Assembly: GCF_964340395.1 (NCBI RefSeq) | Contig: NC_135562.1 | Coordinates: 16,201,485-16,265,484, forward strand | Direction: 5' to 3' | Source: Glandiceps talaboti | Lineage: Eukaryota > Hemichordata > Enteropneusta > Spengelidae | DNA length: 64,000 nucleotides | Shown: positions 49,527 through 64,000 of the stretch, piece after piece | Numbering within the stretch: position 1 is the stretch's first letter | Layout: each line of letters starts with the position of its first letter | Program-made: the position numbers and the translations under genes | Notes under the pieces: model-generated | Database searches by the model: none | The model's input: the letters and a program-made list of their open reading frames with translations, nothing else | Told to the model about the DNA's origin: nothing

Positions 49527-52500
49527 TAGGCAATGCTATCTACAACATCACCTGCTATACGCATGGCATTCATTTTAAAAACTGCATTAACAGATTACAT
49601 CTGTTCAAAACAAAGTCGTATATTATACAGAATATTTCTATATTCCTAGTTGAGTCGATTACCCACAGTGCAAGGCTTAAAGTCGCAATGGTTAGGTACA
49701 TTAGACAACCTACTGGTCAAAACGTATAATTAATGGGATTGGTAGATTTTTTTGTGAAATAATGTGACCCCCCACCTGTCTGTGTTAACTATTGAAAAGG
49801 CAGTTAGTGTGAGATTATTTACCCTCATCCTTAACAGACTTGGAAAAGCTATACATCTTTGCACAGAACAAAGGCTGCGATTCCCCTGAGTGATAATGAT
49901 GTATATAGATGCCATCGAAATGACAAGAAGATTTGATTCGATTCAGTAGGGTTTTATTTCATTACATTGTATATCTTTATTGATGGCTGTGAATATCTTT
50001 ATAAATGCTAGTCCGAAGCCAACAATGTGTGTGTTCAAAAACACTCGCATTACTTGTACCTCTGACAGATAGAATCTAAATGAATCATTTGGCTATCTTT
50101 CAGAAGTCACAATCCTCGCCACATGATCTTAACGCTTTTGTGTCCAGGATTTCTTAAAACTAAAACAGGAAATTAAGATACTCACGTTTCAATCTTAACC
50201 AAAACTCCAGGGAAAATGTCAATTTCCTTTTTATATGCTTTCCATACACATTTAAGTATTAAAGTATTGAAAACTTTTAACATTTCCTCTTTCAATGTTT
50301 CTTTTTTTTCGTTTCAAATCATATATTGTAGTTGCAAGCGATTATCACTTTTATTATTACGAATCGCATATTACATAAGTATAAATTTACATTCGGGTCA
50401 TTTTTCACCGGAAACATAAGACGTATAAAATTCATATTTCAAAAGTAGTACTTGCCAGATTTGGAGATTGCCTTGAAGTTATAATACCTTACAATTCAGG
50501 TGCAAAAAGAAATGTGAGTGCATATAATTTTTAAATTATTGAGAAGGAATCAGTATTTCAATCATGTAAAAGTGAAATATTGATGGTTAGATACATTGCG
50601 TAGTCAAATGTCGATACGGTGCCAGAGGTGCAAGACATCTTATCAATTTTGACAGATGTACAACTAAGCAGTGTCACATCATTGGGCATATTTGCTGCAT
50701 GACAATTGGTGAAAAGGTGAACTTGTTCACCCTAATTTTATACGCAAATTTGTAAGCTGATGTCATGATATACAGATATGAAATCTCCCGGATGGCAAGG
50801 TTGTTTTCAAAAGTGGCCGCTGTATAATAGAGATTACTATCTTACTTAAAGAGTACTTGAAACTTTGGTGATTTTTACAACTTTTTTTACAGACCACATT
50901 ATCTATAACCTTTGCATAAACTGTGTTAGTTTGTCTTGCTTACACGATGTCTACTCCAAAAATCAAAAGTAATCACAACCTGTAAATGAGTTGAAAACTG
51001 TCGATTTATCATACGGCCTTCCTTCTGATTGTTGACAGAGTGATATAGCACGGCAATACTTTTGTTGACATTTACCTGGGGACGGAAATTGAGACCGGTG
51101 CTGTATCTTTGGATAAAATTGCACGTTTTGATATTCGAAGATTTGGTTTTAGTCTCTAAATAAATACACTGATGAGCTATGAACAGTTTCAGATGGTCAT
51201 AAAATGCATTATCAAACCAAAAAAAAAACTATTTTGCATCGATATCTGTGACTGTATGTTGTATCTTTTGTGGTAGTCACAGTGTCTATCGTGACGCTTG
51301 TATTATCTATTTCTCATTTGTGCGACAAACAGTCTTCTAATATTATGATTGTAAATGTATTATCAAGATAACTTTGAAGCATTGTAATAAGTCTTCTGGC
51401 TTAATGTAAGGCTTGTTCATCTGCCTTGGGACAGGACGTGGTGTCTGTATTAAGATATATTTTATTGGTTCTAGGTTTGACCTTTGGAAATAAAAAACGT
51501 GACCTTTGTTTAAATGACATAGGTTCGGATTCTACATAGCACATATCGTTTAGGTGAGCCAGTTGCCTTTAACTTATTACGATAATTAAGTTTGCCGAAT
51601 GATATACAAAGAATTCTCACTGGATTCAAAATTTTCGCTGATTGTAAGGTGGTATTCTTCTTCTCACCCAAGAGATTTTAGTTAAATTGACACTGAGTTC
51701 ATTAAACTATATATAGGGAATTAATGAGTTTTCCCTCTAACCTTGTTACACGGAATGTGGTTCCTTTAACAAATAAGAGCAATATTAATTCACTATAAAA
51801 CGTGTGACGCATACAATTTAGTGGCAGGCCTTTTGGGCATATGAAATGTACATGTGTAACCGCGTGTGAACAAGAAAGTGCAAAACGTTGATCATCATGG
51901 AACCATCTAAATTGCTTAATCGTTTTGTTATAGTTAATCCTGTTCACTCGAAGACATGTGAGCTTGAAAAAGATAAAAACAAAAGATAAGCGGTAAATAC
52001 TTGTACGGAAATTTGCGTGGGTGGCCAATTTTAAATGTGTTTCTTACAATTTCAAGACATGGTTTTCTTTCCATGATCAAACGCTATGTCTTTTTAGACG
52101 TAGGGAATATCTTATAAATGAGAATCAAATCCACTCAACTATTAGAAGAATCAAGATAAATTGAGACACCATTCCAAGAAATAAAGGCGTGTTCATAAAC
52201 CATGGGTTCTAGATTGTCATTTCATGTTTTGTTTGTTCATGTATAGGATTCGCGCAATTGACCTTTCCAAAATTGTCCATGGTGACGTTCTACTTCCCGT
52301 CTGTGTGTACCTTTGGGGTATACATGGAATAGGCTACTCAATTAATCATAGAACACTGCTGCTTTCTATATCTGAACAATACGAAAAAACGTATCTTATT
52401 TACACTTCTACTGAATAGCATTGGACAAAGCTCTTAAGAAACGGTACAATGAGGTGATTATACCCCCAATTTAAGTGAGGGCGCTGTATTCTCAATTTCC

Positions 52501-54923
52501 TGTTTTGCAGTCTGGACTGGCGTATTGCCAAGAAACACCAAAATGAATCTTGTTTTACATTCTTTGTTCTGTGTCTTAGCAGTGATCGAGCGCTGTCACG
52601 TGATTATGAGCAGACATGCAAATATATTAGATGAACACTAAATATTCACAACAACTAAGTGCTTATTACCTTTAGATACACAGTCATGGATATGTATTGC
52701 TCATCTAATACATATGCATATCATTGCTGGACCAAGTGAAACCTTTCTGATGTTAAACAATGTAAAGACTCTCCAGAACGCAAGGTGTATCAAAATGTCA
52801 TCATTTCGTGGAATGAATACTGAGAGTAATGTTTTAGGCGCATGTATACACATGCTGTCGTAACTTGTGAAACACGTTAACTATTAACAATTAATCTGAA
52901 CACCCCTGCATTACAGGAGCTATGAAAGACAGGCACACGTTCCCACAAATGCAATCTCCGTCAATAAACCTATTATTTAACATCACAAGTCAACGAAAAC
53001 AAATTAACGTTTTGAAAATCTTTAATGCAAAATGCCAGAGTGTCTACTTGTATCGTGTCTGCGTAGAATTAGTAGTGACACAAACTAGTCGTTTTAAATT
53101 GAGGTCAGTCCCTACGTATTGTATTGGATAGTATCATAATTAAATATCTTCGAAACAAAATGCTTGGCTGCCTTGATTCACCTAAAGTGAATTTTAATGT
53201 TCTTATTTTGAGTCGGTGCACCTGTTACTAAGTAACATACACGTTCATCTAATAGCACCATAAAAGGATGATACATTCATTCTTGTTATATAATGGTCTA
53301 ACAAATTTAAAATTGTTTAATCGCCATAAGGAAGTTTTTACAGGTAATCAAATCTTATTCAAGTCCTAAGAAGAAAGTGTTATAACAGCAAAATTTATTT
53401 TAATGTAATTTTATTTTTATTTTATCACTGTGATTGACACTACTATAACAACATTTAATGCTCACCAAAAAAGGGTATTTAGAAAAAATATGAAAATATC
53501 ATATGTAGTTTTGTGCCAATTATACACTTAAAAAAGTGAACCGTTTCCAACCAAATTAGTAAAGCACTAGCACAACTTATTTTTATATTGACAATTTTCT
53601 AATTAACAAGCAAAAGAATATGCTGTTTTTAAATAATGACACGGAAAGTGCCATAACGGTCACAGATCAATGGTCTTTTTGCAGTTAGACTCACATGGAT
53701 ACCTTATCTGAAAGCTTGAAAATATAGCATTTTCATCCGTAAGGTGTACAGTAATGTAGACAGTCTGTTTTATGGTAAGATTACAAAGCTTGTTTATGTT
53801 CAATGGGAATTTATTCGAATCAAGATGAATTGTGTATAGCGGTTCACCTTATATACCTCGCAATTATCTTGGATGGAATTTCACTTTAATGACATCAAAT
53901 GACCGTAACTGAATCTGGCTCGTAAAAAGTGCTATACGGGAGGCGACAATTGCCTAGTAAATGGGTTTTATTCGCATGCAACGCATTTTGTATACTTAAA
54001 ATAGGAAATCGATTAGTTGGAATCTATTGAACAGATTCAAGGATGTTCCTAGTCTGGAAATATAAAGCGGTTAGGAATTCAAAAAATAATTGCCACCAAT
54101 CTGTAATTAATGACCAAAGGGACATGACGCCATTCCGTGAATTTGCCACCTATAGGGATTCTTTATTGGCGGGAAATATCGCCTTTTAATGTTGTTAAGG
54201 TTGTTTTTAGAATAATGTTGCGTACATGGGTATTGTAGGGCAGCGTCAATGAAAAACATTCAGAATTATTAAAAGAGTAATGTAACAAGTAATAATATAT
54301 TAGAAATGTATGGTATTTGCCATAATTGGCAAACATTATATAATTGTGAGATAATTATTTAAAACATCTCATGTGTGATATTCCTGGATAACAGAGAAGT
54401 CGAGTTTTATGTCAACGAATCCAAAACTCTTTTCGGCGTGATTTATTGGTGAAGACAAAACGTTATTTATACGTCAGTATAGTGATTACATCTACTCATG
54501 TGGTATGATTGAATCATTAGTTTCATCTTGACTAATTCTCATTCCACAGAATTGATTCCAACCCTAAACACCATTATCCTACCTTTCAATGACGTACTCA
54601 TGATGTCACTTCAGGAACGGAGATCATATCGAATCACAATCTAGACGAAATAGCGAAGTGAAAAACTGAAATTGACATGTTAAGCACTTAGCCTTTATGA
54701 ACAAAATAATATGTGACAACAATGTTTTCCATAGGTCCTAGTAAATATAACATAGTTCACAAAGAGAACAAATTCTTGTGAAGACATAAGTAAATGCAGA
54801 TTATTAATATGCACGATAGTTTTTTTTCTTCTCAAAATGTAATCACTTTTAGACATGATGCCATAGTATACAGGTATGCGTACAAAATTAGTTTCATGTG
54901 AAGCAATAGATACAAATGTACAG
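49527..54923. other. no gene seen
   Basis: AT-rich DNA; the short open frames on both strands have no motifs or convincing splice sites. Confidence 0.5.
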
Positions 54924-55003
54924 ACATATACCTACCTACCTATATACCTACCTACCTACCTATATCTACCTACCTACCTACCTACCTACCTACCTACCTG
55001 CAT
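54924..55003 (+). repeat. (CTAC)n microsatellite
   Basis: CTAC units interrupted by TATA. Confidence 0.95.
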
Positions 55004-57266
55004 GCATCATCAAAGCGTCAATGAAAAATATTTCTTTTCAGTATCCATTTGTGAAGGTCGATCTTTAAGTTTTTATGTATTATTCTCAAATTGGACTCAA
55101 TTTAATTTTTATCTTTATTTACAAGTCCATGGCATTGTATAATTTTTTATAAAATGAAATCAAAGGACCAATATGGACAGGTTAAGTATACAATCATAGC
55201 TAAACAAGGAAAATGGCGATTAGATCTATTATACTGATAATGAAATATAGAACAACAGTATATAAGGGCCCATTTCAAAGTAATTTCCCTTTCAATTCAG
55301 GATTACAAATAAGCTTGGCCGAACTATTCAAGCGAAAACCAATGTGTCTTTTTTGACTGCGCCCGATAATGTCATCTTACGGCCTAGTGAACCTCACATT
55401 TTTGGATATTTCAAAGACAAGCACATATCACAGCAACCTTTGCTACACGTCACTAGACTTGTCAAGTCAGATTATAAGCTTTGAAGGGTTGTCTGAATTT
55501 GACGGAAATTGAAGAATATTCTTTCAATCCACTTACGATTCTGAAATCCCATGGTATAACACATACCCCTTGCACAGTTATATATTAAGATACTCAAAGC
55601 CTAGAGTATTTGTACTTCATCTTCGACTCTCCAGGGATCACGGAATTTCTTTCATAAGAACTGTGCTTGATAAAGAGTGACGTTCCACGTAAAGTGCTGT
55701 TATAACTTTGATTGCATGTCAGTACTTATTTTGACAAAGGTTGGTCAATTTAGGCCTTTTCAGTACCAACTTGGTAGGTTCAGTAAGAATTAAGTAATAT
55801 AGCCTCTCTTTATTCTACCTAACTGTTGAAAGTTTGAGTTTATCTTTCATGCAATAATTGTGGTTATCATATTTAAGAGCCTATAACTGACGGTCATTGT
55901 TTCTCCAAAGGGGTGACTCTCCTGTTATGACTCATACGGCACAGTAGTCTCTTTTAGGGCAAAACACTCAGGGGTTTAATACAAATAAAACAAATATTCA
56001 CTGTCAATCGCTAGGGTTAACTTCGAATTCCGCATCTCAATTCCTTAAATCATAGAATGAAATATGTATAACTATGAAATATATGACTTAAGAATCATGT
56101 TTAATGGTTCAAAAGCCAGGCCTATCACTCTGCACCGTAAGAATAGATCTAAGTGTTAATTTTCTCTACGTCTGTTGCCAGGATATATATACTGAACGGG
56201 CACGTGAAGCTAATGTTGTTTTTTCTTTCTGCAACGGCTAAATCGACTCCTTCTTTCCTTAATCTATTGCGTTTTTTCAGTAACAATTAAATTTGGATTT
56301 AAGGGTTTTATTTCATAAGATTTTATTCAGAGTATTCATTCTAATATATATATATATAAAATAAAAAGCAACAACAACAACAAAAACAACACTAACAGAG
56401 TGTAGAAGTTGATCGGTTTAATAGTCCGAAAGCATTGCATAGGAGAGATTCTGTCTAATTTTGACTATTGTATGTGTTACACATAGACACTGTGTCATTT
56501 CTACATAAAAAAACATAAACAGTTATCAACTAAACGGGTACTTGTTGGTCTAAAGGTTTGTCAAACCACAAGGAAGGCAAGTTAAAACAAATACTACAAG
56601 AGAAAACTGCTTGTTTGTAATCAGTATTTGAAAGTAAATTGCAAAAAAAAAACCCCGAACGAATGTCATATAATAAGATTACACTGTGCAACATTAACTT
56701 CTCTAAAGAAATGGTCTTCAAATAGACATTTATATTACTCAGAAAGAATATTGCTTTTAGTAGCTAATGGGTCTTTTAATAAAATCAGGAAAATCGTTAT
56801 AATGAAATAAACAGTCGTTAATATTTTCTCTGGCCTTTTAATGAAACATAAAACGAGGCCTACTTTTTCACATCTGACCTTTGATTATCTGTCATTTGTC
56901 ATTGAATGTGTTCACCGTAACGAATCATGGGTTGTGAAATGTTTCTTATCAATGCCAGGACCTAAGACGACTACAGTACTCAATAAATCACGCTAAAGCT
57001 ATTCTGTACATTTAGTACCTATGAAAAATGCTGCTATGGCCAGCAAGCTGGATATAAGTAGTGATAGACAGTTTATTGACATAGCGTGGATCTAAGATAA
57101 CAAATAAATGTTCACTTTAACACGGCTGTATTACCCACCATAGATTATAAGATATACTGAGTTACCTTCAATTTCAATTTGAATGTCAAGTATTGACAGG
57201 TTATAATTTAACTTGCTTTGAATCATTATATTCACCTAAGCTTGTTACATAGACACATGGGCAGAT
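55004..57266. other. no gene seen
   Basis: AT-rich DNA, with a (TA)n run near 56345 and an AAC-rich run near 56370. Confidence 0.5.
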
Positions 57267-57497
57267 ACATACATACATACATACATACATACATACATAC
57301 ATACATACATACATACATACATACATAAAATGCAAAAGGAACCTGAGAGACAGTCCGAATCATTAGATGTAATCCGACGTTTCGAATACAAATTCTTTTC
57401 CAAGGTATTCAAAGGCAAGACATATTAGGTAAACACCTGAATATACCTGAAAGTATGTACATACATACATACATACATACATACATACATACATACA
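57267..57497 (+). repeat. two (CATA)n arrays flanking a possible retroelement fragment
   Basis: CATA arrays at 57267-57327 and 57455-57497 flank about 125 bp. That interval contains, on the minus strand, a TTCGAAACGTCGGATT motif of the kind seen in the termini of Penelope-like elements. The assignment of the middle part is tentative. Confidence 0.5.
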
Positions 57498-60400
57498 CTT
57501 GAAAGTTCTTAACACCGTTGATCTTCAAAAGTAGGAGTGTTAGTCGTTTACAGTGGCCAATTATTTAAGTTTACCAACTCTTTGGCTCCAATATGTCTAG
57601 GTAGTGGAATGGAACTTTGAAAGATAAGTTAAACATTAACAAGATAGCTTCCTGCTTGGAAATGAAAATGTAGATTTCTTTCCGGCGTAAGAAGTTTTCG
57701 TAGAAATAGTATAACCTTGCACACTAAAGAAATACACTACCAGACATTATCGAAAATAGGGTTTTAATAACGTATGGTTGCTTAAATTGTCTAATTACCG
57801 CTTTCCACAGTTAGACCGGAAGTAGGTTTCATTCTTAAATCACCAGGTTTTCGGTTTATCTTGCCCCAGTGATATATATATATTTCATATGTGTTTATTT
57901 TTGCAAGGGTCATCACCCTCGTTTTCAAACTCTTAATGCGTCGTATATTCTCTTTCAAGTGAGAATGTGCAAGGGGCAACGTGTCTTTCACAGCTAACTA
58001 GAATATGTCAAAAGGAAATATTTTATTCATTTGAGTTTTGGAGGGGAGATATTCTTTCAAATGAATAATAGTTAAAATAGTACAATCAAACTTTTTCACA
58101 CTAATAAATATTCAATTTAAAATCACAACCTTTGAACTCGGTAAAAAAGACATAACACTCTCAATAAACAATTACGATTGTTTAGTCGAAGATTTATTGC
58201 TCATTTATTTCTTGTATGTCGCCAGATTTAAGAAACGATACTTTTAGATGTGAACTTCTGTCTGACATTTCAATACCTTGATTACACTAATGGGATAGTG
58301 AAATTTTATGTGCCAACTTAGGAATGCTAAATAGTGAAAGTTAACTTTTATCCGCGGAACTCTGACCATAAAATTTACTTTTCTTTAGAGTAACGGTACG
58401 TTTTAACGCCTAGTAGTCGTCTGCCTTTCAAAATGAAATGTTACTACTAGAGTCAAAGGGAATGTTATTAAAAGTAGCTGAAACGAACGACTTTTTACGA
58501 TTTACAATAAACATAAGTGACAAAGCTAATCATCGTAAAAATATATTGTTTCATCGGAATCAGTCAAATTTGGTTGTCATTCGATACTGCTTCCTCGAGC
58601 TCGTGAAAGGCCTTCATTTCCGAAGATTGAAGATGTTCCGTCTCATTTCATTAAAGTATAACCATTTTTCCCTCAAGAGGATTTCTCAAAAAATAGCATC
58701 AACTCTCTTTAGTCTTTCAGACTTCATTTCTCCGATCACATGTCTGTGACTCTTAGAGCTAGAATATATCATTTTGCATTAACAGGAGTTCTGTTCGCTC
58801 GAACAGTTCTTTGATATTGGAAGCCACTTTGCACGTCTGTGGGATAGCACTTCCTTCCTAGTCCAGTCATGATAGCATTTGTACAGTCATACGTTTGATT
58901 GGCGCATGTGCAGAATACAGGGATGCAGACGTGTGAATTGTAGAGTTCATATTTGTAGTAGAGATTGGGATATTGGAGCTGCCTTGGAATATTACCACGA
59001 CTGTGCTGTGAACAATATTCAGTCAGGCAAATTACAGCAGTTTATTGAGCAACGAATACCATAATACTATTTTTCTGCTCTTGAATGATATGGTTGAGCT
59101 ATTACAAAGTGGCATTTGGTTTGTGATGTTTGTAGTACTCTGGTGAGAAATGTATACGAATTAGCCAAGTTTTACTTTCACATTGAAATGTTTGAAAGTA
59201 TTAAAGTAGTGTGATTTAAATATATGTACATTTATGTAAATTTATTTAAATCTGAATTTATGTAAATGGTTACCAATTTTATACATCATTTTGATATCAA
59301 GAGATAAAGTACTACATTTTGCTTTTTGTTATGTTATGAATGTATATACTTTGATTTAATGTTGGCATAGACTATCATATATGAATGTGGGCAATTCGAC
59401 AATGAGTATTAGGAGACAGACGTTGCATAAATAGTCATCGACGCACCTAAAAGTAGGAGGGAAAATGGAACAGACAGAAAGGAGATATATACTTGTTGAA
59501 AGATATATCAACCTATTATGCAGCTCGAAATAAAATGAAAAAAGGTGTTTTTCCCCAAGTGGCATAAATGGTGGTTCTTGCCATACCAGGGGATAAATCT
59601 GTTAAATATAAGAAATGACAGATCGACGATTCCACAGAAAAGTATACAAATGTCAACATTATTTAAAATAACATGTTGAAAACTACTTTTTGTTCGTCCA
59701 TTACGCTAAATCTAACACTTTGAGGTATGCTTATTTTTGCTTTTATAACCAACCCTGAAGGCATACTCGAAATTTACCACGTTTCTAGAAATTTTTAGAA
59801 TAAAGATAGTCCATCAAATCGCTGTTTGGGTAATATTTAACTTGGAATATACGATTTCGCACAAAGGTTCAAAACACATAGGTGATTTAAAAAAAAATAC
59901 ATCAGCTATTTAATACGTTTTAAGGTATGCTCCAGTGATATAAATTTACATAACAACATGTTAATTATATTACATCTAACGCAAATGGTATATTTGTTTA
60001 TCAGAAAGAAAACCATATAATGACTTAACGTTGCTTCAAGACCAATGATTAGACATTGCACATATTAATTAGTTAATAGATAAGAGTAATATGGTAATAG
60101 AGTAACAGGTTGAAATGGTGATCGCATTGGATGTGGGGGCGCTGATTTTAGGGTGCGGACCAAATATTCAATTTGATTGGATTTATTTATCGTTCAATGC
60201 CTTCAGCTGCATAAATAGGTTTGCTAGTTAAAGATTCCAAACTGAACATGTTGTACAATATTATGAGTAAGCCATTATATCTAACAAAGCAACTAGTACT
60301 ACAGGAAACTATCTGTTTGAAGTTCTTGAAACACGTTGACTGCAGAATGTATTTAGGACAAGTGGGTAAAACGTTGTAATGCAATTGTTAGCCCAGACCA

Positions 60401-60742
60401 AGACGTTGCTATTACGTGGTTTGTGATTTGACACCAACAGTGTAATACAACCCATTGCTATGATATCATATGACATATTGTTGCATACTACAGTGTTCTA
60501 CATGTATACCACTTCATCAATATATGGTTCGTTTGAAAACTTCGAACCTTATAAAGTATGTGTTCTCAAAAAGAATGCCTACTGAAAGGACATTAAAGGA
60601 ATGATTATTTCAAAATAAATAGGATATTTTGTTATTGCTCACTCTATTCATTTATTGCTTTTAATGGGTTTAATGGTGTCATAATTTAAAAACTGAAAGA
60701 AGACACGTGGATGCACAGTAGCCTGAACTAGATAGAGAGAAA
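57498..60742. other. no gene seen
   Basis: AT-rich DNA; the longest frames (58438-58749 and 58879-59064) carry no recognisable motif. Confidence 0.5.
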
Positions 60743-60856
60743 ATACATACATACATACATACATACATACATACATACATACATACATACATGCATGCAT
60801 GCATGCATGCATGCATACATACATACATACATACATACATACATACATACATACAT

Positions 60857-60896
<40 letters not shown>

Positions 60897-61036
60897 ACAT
60901 ACATACATACATACATACATACATACATACATACATACATACATACATACATACAAAGACAGACAGGCAGGCAGACAGACAGACAGACAGGCAGACAGGC
61001 AGACAGACAGACATGCAGGCAGGCAGGCAGGCAGGC

Positions 61037-61073
<37 letters not shown>

Positions 61074-61074
61074 T
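60743..61074 (+). repeat. compound (CATA)n-(CATG)n-(CATA)n-(CA)n-(CATA)n-(CAGA/CAGG)n array
   Basis: Tetranucleotide arrays that differ by single substitutions follow one another over 330 bp, ending in CAGA/CAGG units. Confidence 0.96.
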
Positions 61075-63484
61075 ATGAGTTGAATAGTCTTTATTGTCTG
61101 GGAGGAACCCTGAATTTTCTCTGACCATTGTAAAACTGTATTGAAATGAATTTTCTATTCAAATTACGTATGTCCATACTACGAACGTCATAAGTAAGGC
61201 AACGTGAATTTGAAAGATTACAATTTTATGTACTCATTCTTTTGTCAATTTCCAAAATGTAGTAATATGACCACGGTCGACAGACGTTATTGATCACGTC
61301 GAAAAATAACACCCAATAAAACGATCACAGACTAAGAGTGGCCGTAAAAGGTCACTGCTTAAAAAGGTGGCCATTTGGTGATCAGAAATCGATCATTATT
61401 AAGGCACGGCAATTGTGGACTGAATGTTGACAAGTCTACTGCTGAGAGTATCCAATACAGTCAGAAGTTTTGTACTCTCCACCTCTAAAAAATATTTGTA
61501 TCCATATCAAATTAAGAAAAATCCATTAGTCTTTTCTGTCAATATCTGATATGAACATCGAATAATTTAGCATTGAAATAGACAATGCACTATTATTGAA
61601 ATGATCAGAATCACGCTTCGTATTTTTTTAATCATGAATTCCTCAATACACTGATTGCATGTCATTCAGATAAAGTGTAATGAAATTTCTTTTGGGGACT
61701 TCCAAACTGTTATCATCGCCAACAGAGGGTTTAACCGTTTTGCATTACTTAATTAGTTTGCATTATTCAACACGACCTCTAACATTGTGTAGATGGGTTA
61801 AATGAACCCGTATGTCTATATTAAAAAGAAAAGTGACAAGTATATATTCCGTGACCTTGAACTTTGTCTGCCAATATGAATACAAGAAAGGGGGTGAAGT
61901 ATGACTATACAAAATTAATGACGTAGACACGTGTTTACATGACGTACTACGCAAAGGTAAGGATGGTGGTATAATCTGGTAAAAATAAACTTAAGATGTC
62001 TGTTTATCGTAATTACTTCATCATCAAAGTGGTCTATATAATTTTCGAGTCTGTCTACTGAACTCAGATAGTGAGATACAAATAATAACTAAAATAACGA
62101 AATTCACGGCTTTTTGCAAGGTTTATTGTTGTGTTTGAACGCAAGCGCAGACATATATACACATACGTATATACACTACTATATGCGTTTCCAAAGTTTC
62201 TGCAATAGTATTTCGACGTTTTCCGAGAAGTCTGACTTTGGAAACAACATAGTTTTTTTTTAATTTCAGAACAAGTGCAAGTAGTATGAGAACAATAAAT
62301 GAATTATAATTAGAAATCATTGATCTTGTGGTTTTAATGTTCTTGTTTTGCCAATGAAATACGTCTCTCAATGTTTGGGAGACCAAACAGAGAGAATCGA
62401 AAAATGCCGTAGATATTTGGTTAATTTCAAATTTTGATTTTGATTCCTAAAAATCCTAACGCTAACATTATACACTTCTTGTCATATGATATGTTATTAC
62501 AACATTAAGGGCAACATGATCCAGACACAACTTCACATTGCGTTTTGTAGGCCAAAAAAAGGAGAATTGTTTCTGATAAGGACATTTTGTCAGTTACTGT
62601 TACTGTTCTTTTTATTGAGCCCCTTAGAGCAAGTGTGTATTTTGGGCAGATTTTACATGCTTGTTCATGATTGGCTCTTCAGTTGTCTTTACAGAAGTAG
62701 GGAGGGTTATTTTCTGTGTTTCCCCCCTGGATCTGCAGACTGCGGCAGCATGGGCTGGGCAAACAGGAAAAAAATGACGCGAGGGTGTTTAAGTGATGCG
62801 CGCGCTGACCAGAAACAAGTTTTTTTATTTGCCTAATATAAACTAATTTCGAAATTGTTCGAAATAAAGAATAAAACTAAAGGCTTTATCTGTTCCCATA
62901 GTGTGATGGTTAAGAAGTAACACATAACGAAAATATTAGAAAAAATATCTTTTAATATTGGCTGTAATGGCAGAATGAGACGTGAAGACAGGTGGTCAAA
63001 AATGAATGTCACAGTTATCTGCTAACTCTAACTGATTTAATACTTGACGCAAACCGAAAAATTTACATCACAAACACCCATCAAACAGATAATCAAAGGT
63101 AAAGGCGACCCGACTCTACTTTATTACCTTGTTTCTAAATTGAAAAGAAAATGTAAAAAATGCAATCTAAGATGAATTTCTGCTTGGTCTCGTGGAAGGG
63201 AATTTCAAGTGAGTAACGTCTACATTTGTGTTGGTTTTATCACCAGCAATATGTGGTATTCGTCTCCAGAGATACGTGATTTGCGTTGTTAATATAACCT
63301 CCTTGTGTTGACATGCCAACCACAGACAATGTTTCTCATCACTTATTGAAAAGACACGCATACTAATTCAAAAAGGAATTCAATTAATACAAGTGCCTTT
63401 TAAATCTGTTTTAACCAGTTAACAAATTAGATTTTGTCGAATATTTAAACTTTGAGTCGTCGGTTTATTCATGGATATTCTTAC
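61075..63484. other. no gene seen
   Basis: AT-rich DNA. The open frame at 62486-62836 lacks motifs and flanking exons and is probably a chance frame. Confidence 0.5.
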
Positions 63485-63589
63485 CATGGTGGCACTGGCA
63501 AGGGTTTTCTGTCGGTTGAAAATAAAAGCACTGGGCAGAATTGTATCTATGAAACTAGTAACCTCGTTATCACCGCTACTACTGTGAGA
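63485..63589 (-). other. candidate exon of unknown gene
   Basis: On the minus strand a good acceptor (tctcgtgttacag) precedes 105 bp open in one frame (SHSSSGDNEVTSFIDTILPS, ending LASATM), followed by a strong donor ATG then gtaagaat. Both borders are phase 0. It shows no similarity to TRPC, but lies on the same strand upstream of TRPC gene B and could be part of a 5' leader or of another gene. Confidence 0.3.
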
Positions 63590-64000
63590 CTGTAACACGA
63601 GATAAACTTTTGTGACGTCATAAATGTCTCTCAACTTGATGGTAGATTCGTATTAGCAATAAAGATATTGTTTCACGACACGTTAACTGTACAGTACTCG
63701 AGCTCTCAGTACCACTAGTTTCATTGAACTGTTTTATAGGAATGGATTACAGCAGATACAGCAGACACTCATATGTATGATGTTATATGTCGGCTCACTC
63801 TACTTTTATCACATATTTATGACACAAAATATTATCAATAAAATAATATATATTGAAAATTGAAATAGTCAATTTCAGTTTGATTGTATGTAATATGTGA
63901 GATTGTTAACATTCTGAACTGTGATTGAGATAAGAGTTGGAAGTAGGCTAGGAAAGGGCTTATTACTACAATTGACCGTTTTGAATTCATGTGATGGAAA

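Noticed and set aside
58438-58749. 103-codon plus-strand frame
   Set aside because: No motif, biased toward AT-rich codons, no promoter or exon context. Chance is the simplest explanation.
62486-62836. 116-codon plus-strand frame with a hydrophobic stretch
   Set aside because: The hydrophobic run comes from a T-rich tract; the remainder shows no family resemblance and no neighbouring exons.

Overview
This window is AT-rich, intron-containing animal nuclear DNA. GT/AG introns, tRNA-derived SINE-like sequence, small inverted-repeat transposons and very long tetranucleotide arrays all point to an invertebrate metazoan. I cannot resolve the phylum; a lophotrochozoan or an invertebrate deuterostome would both fit. 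There is no sign of prokaryotic gene organisation.

The only clearly conserved genes are TRPC-type cation channel sequences on the minus strand. Nine consecutive, phase-compatible exons between 31553 and 18170 encode almost a whole channel: ankyrin repeats, linker-helix domain, pre-S1 to S6 with an LFW-containing pore helix, a TRP-box variant, a C-terminal coiled region, and a stop codon. The N-terminal ankyrin exon of this gene was not found upstream. Another TRPC first exon (start codon at 255, donor after 81) lies about 18 kb beyond the stop codon of the main gene and starts a second gene that runs off the left edge. The simplest reading is a head-to-tail tandem pair, with the first exon of the main gene beyond the window or unrecognised. 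A local assembly or exon-order rearrangement is the alternative.

Layout: 1-312 start of TRPC gene A; 313-18127 intergenic DNA with a SINE-like element (2575-2850), a composite repeat (3590-4975), microsatellites and small inverted-repeat elements; 18128-31553 TRPC gene B, whose introns hold a 1.54-kb element with 300-bp terminal inverted repeats (24461-25999) and several microsatellites; 31554-64000 mostly non-coding, with a 28-bp palindromic minisatellite (34112-34512), an isolated 119-codon open frame (36624-36983), several kilobases of ACAT/ACAG arrays and one weak candidate exon near the right edge (63485-63589).

The most unusual observation is in gene B. Its S3-S4 linker carries about 135 extra residues, low in complexity with a heptad-like helical stretch and several N-glycosylation sequons, where known TRPC channels have only a short linker. 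The cysteine cluster that binds zinc in characterised TRPC channels is also absent.
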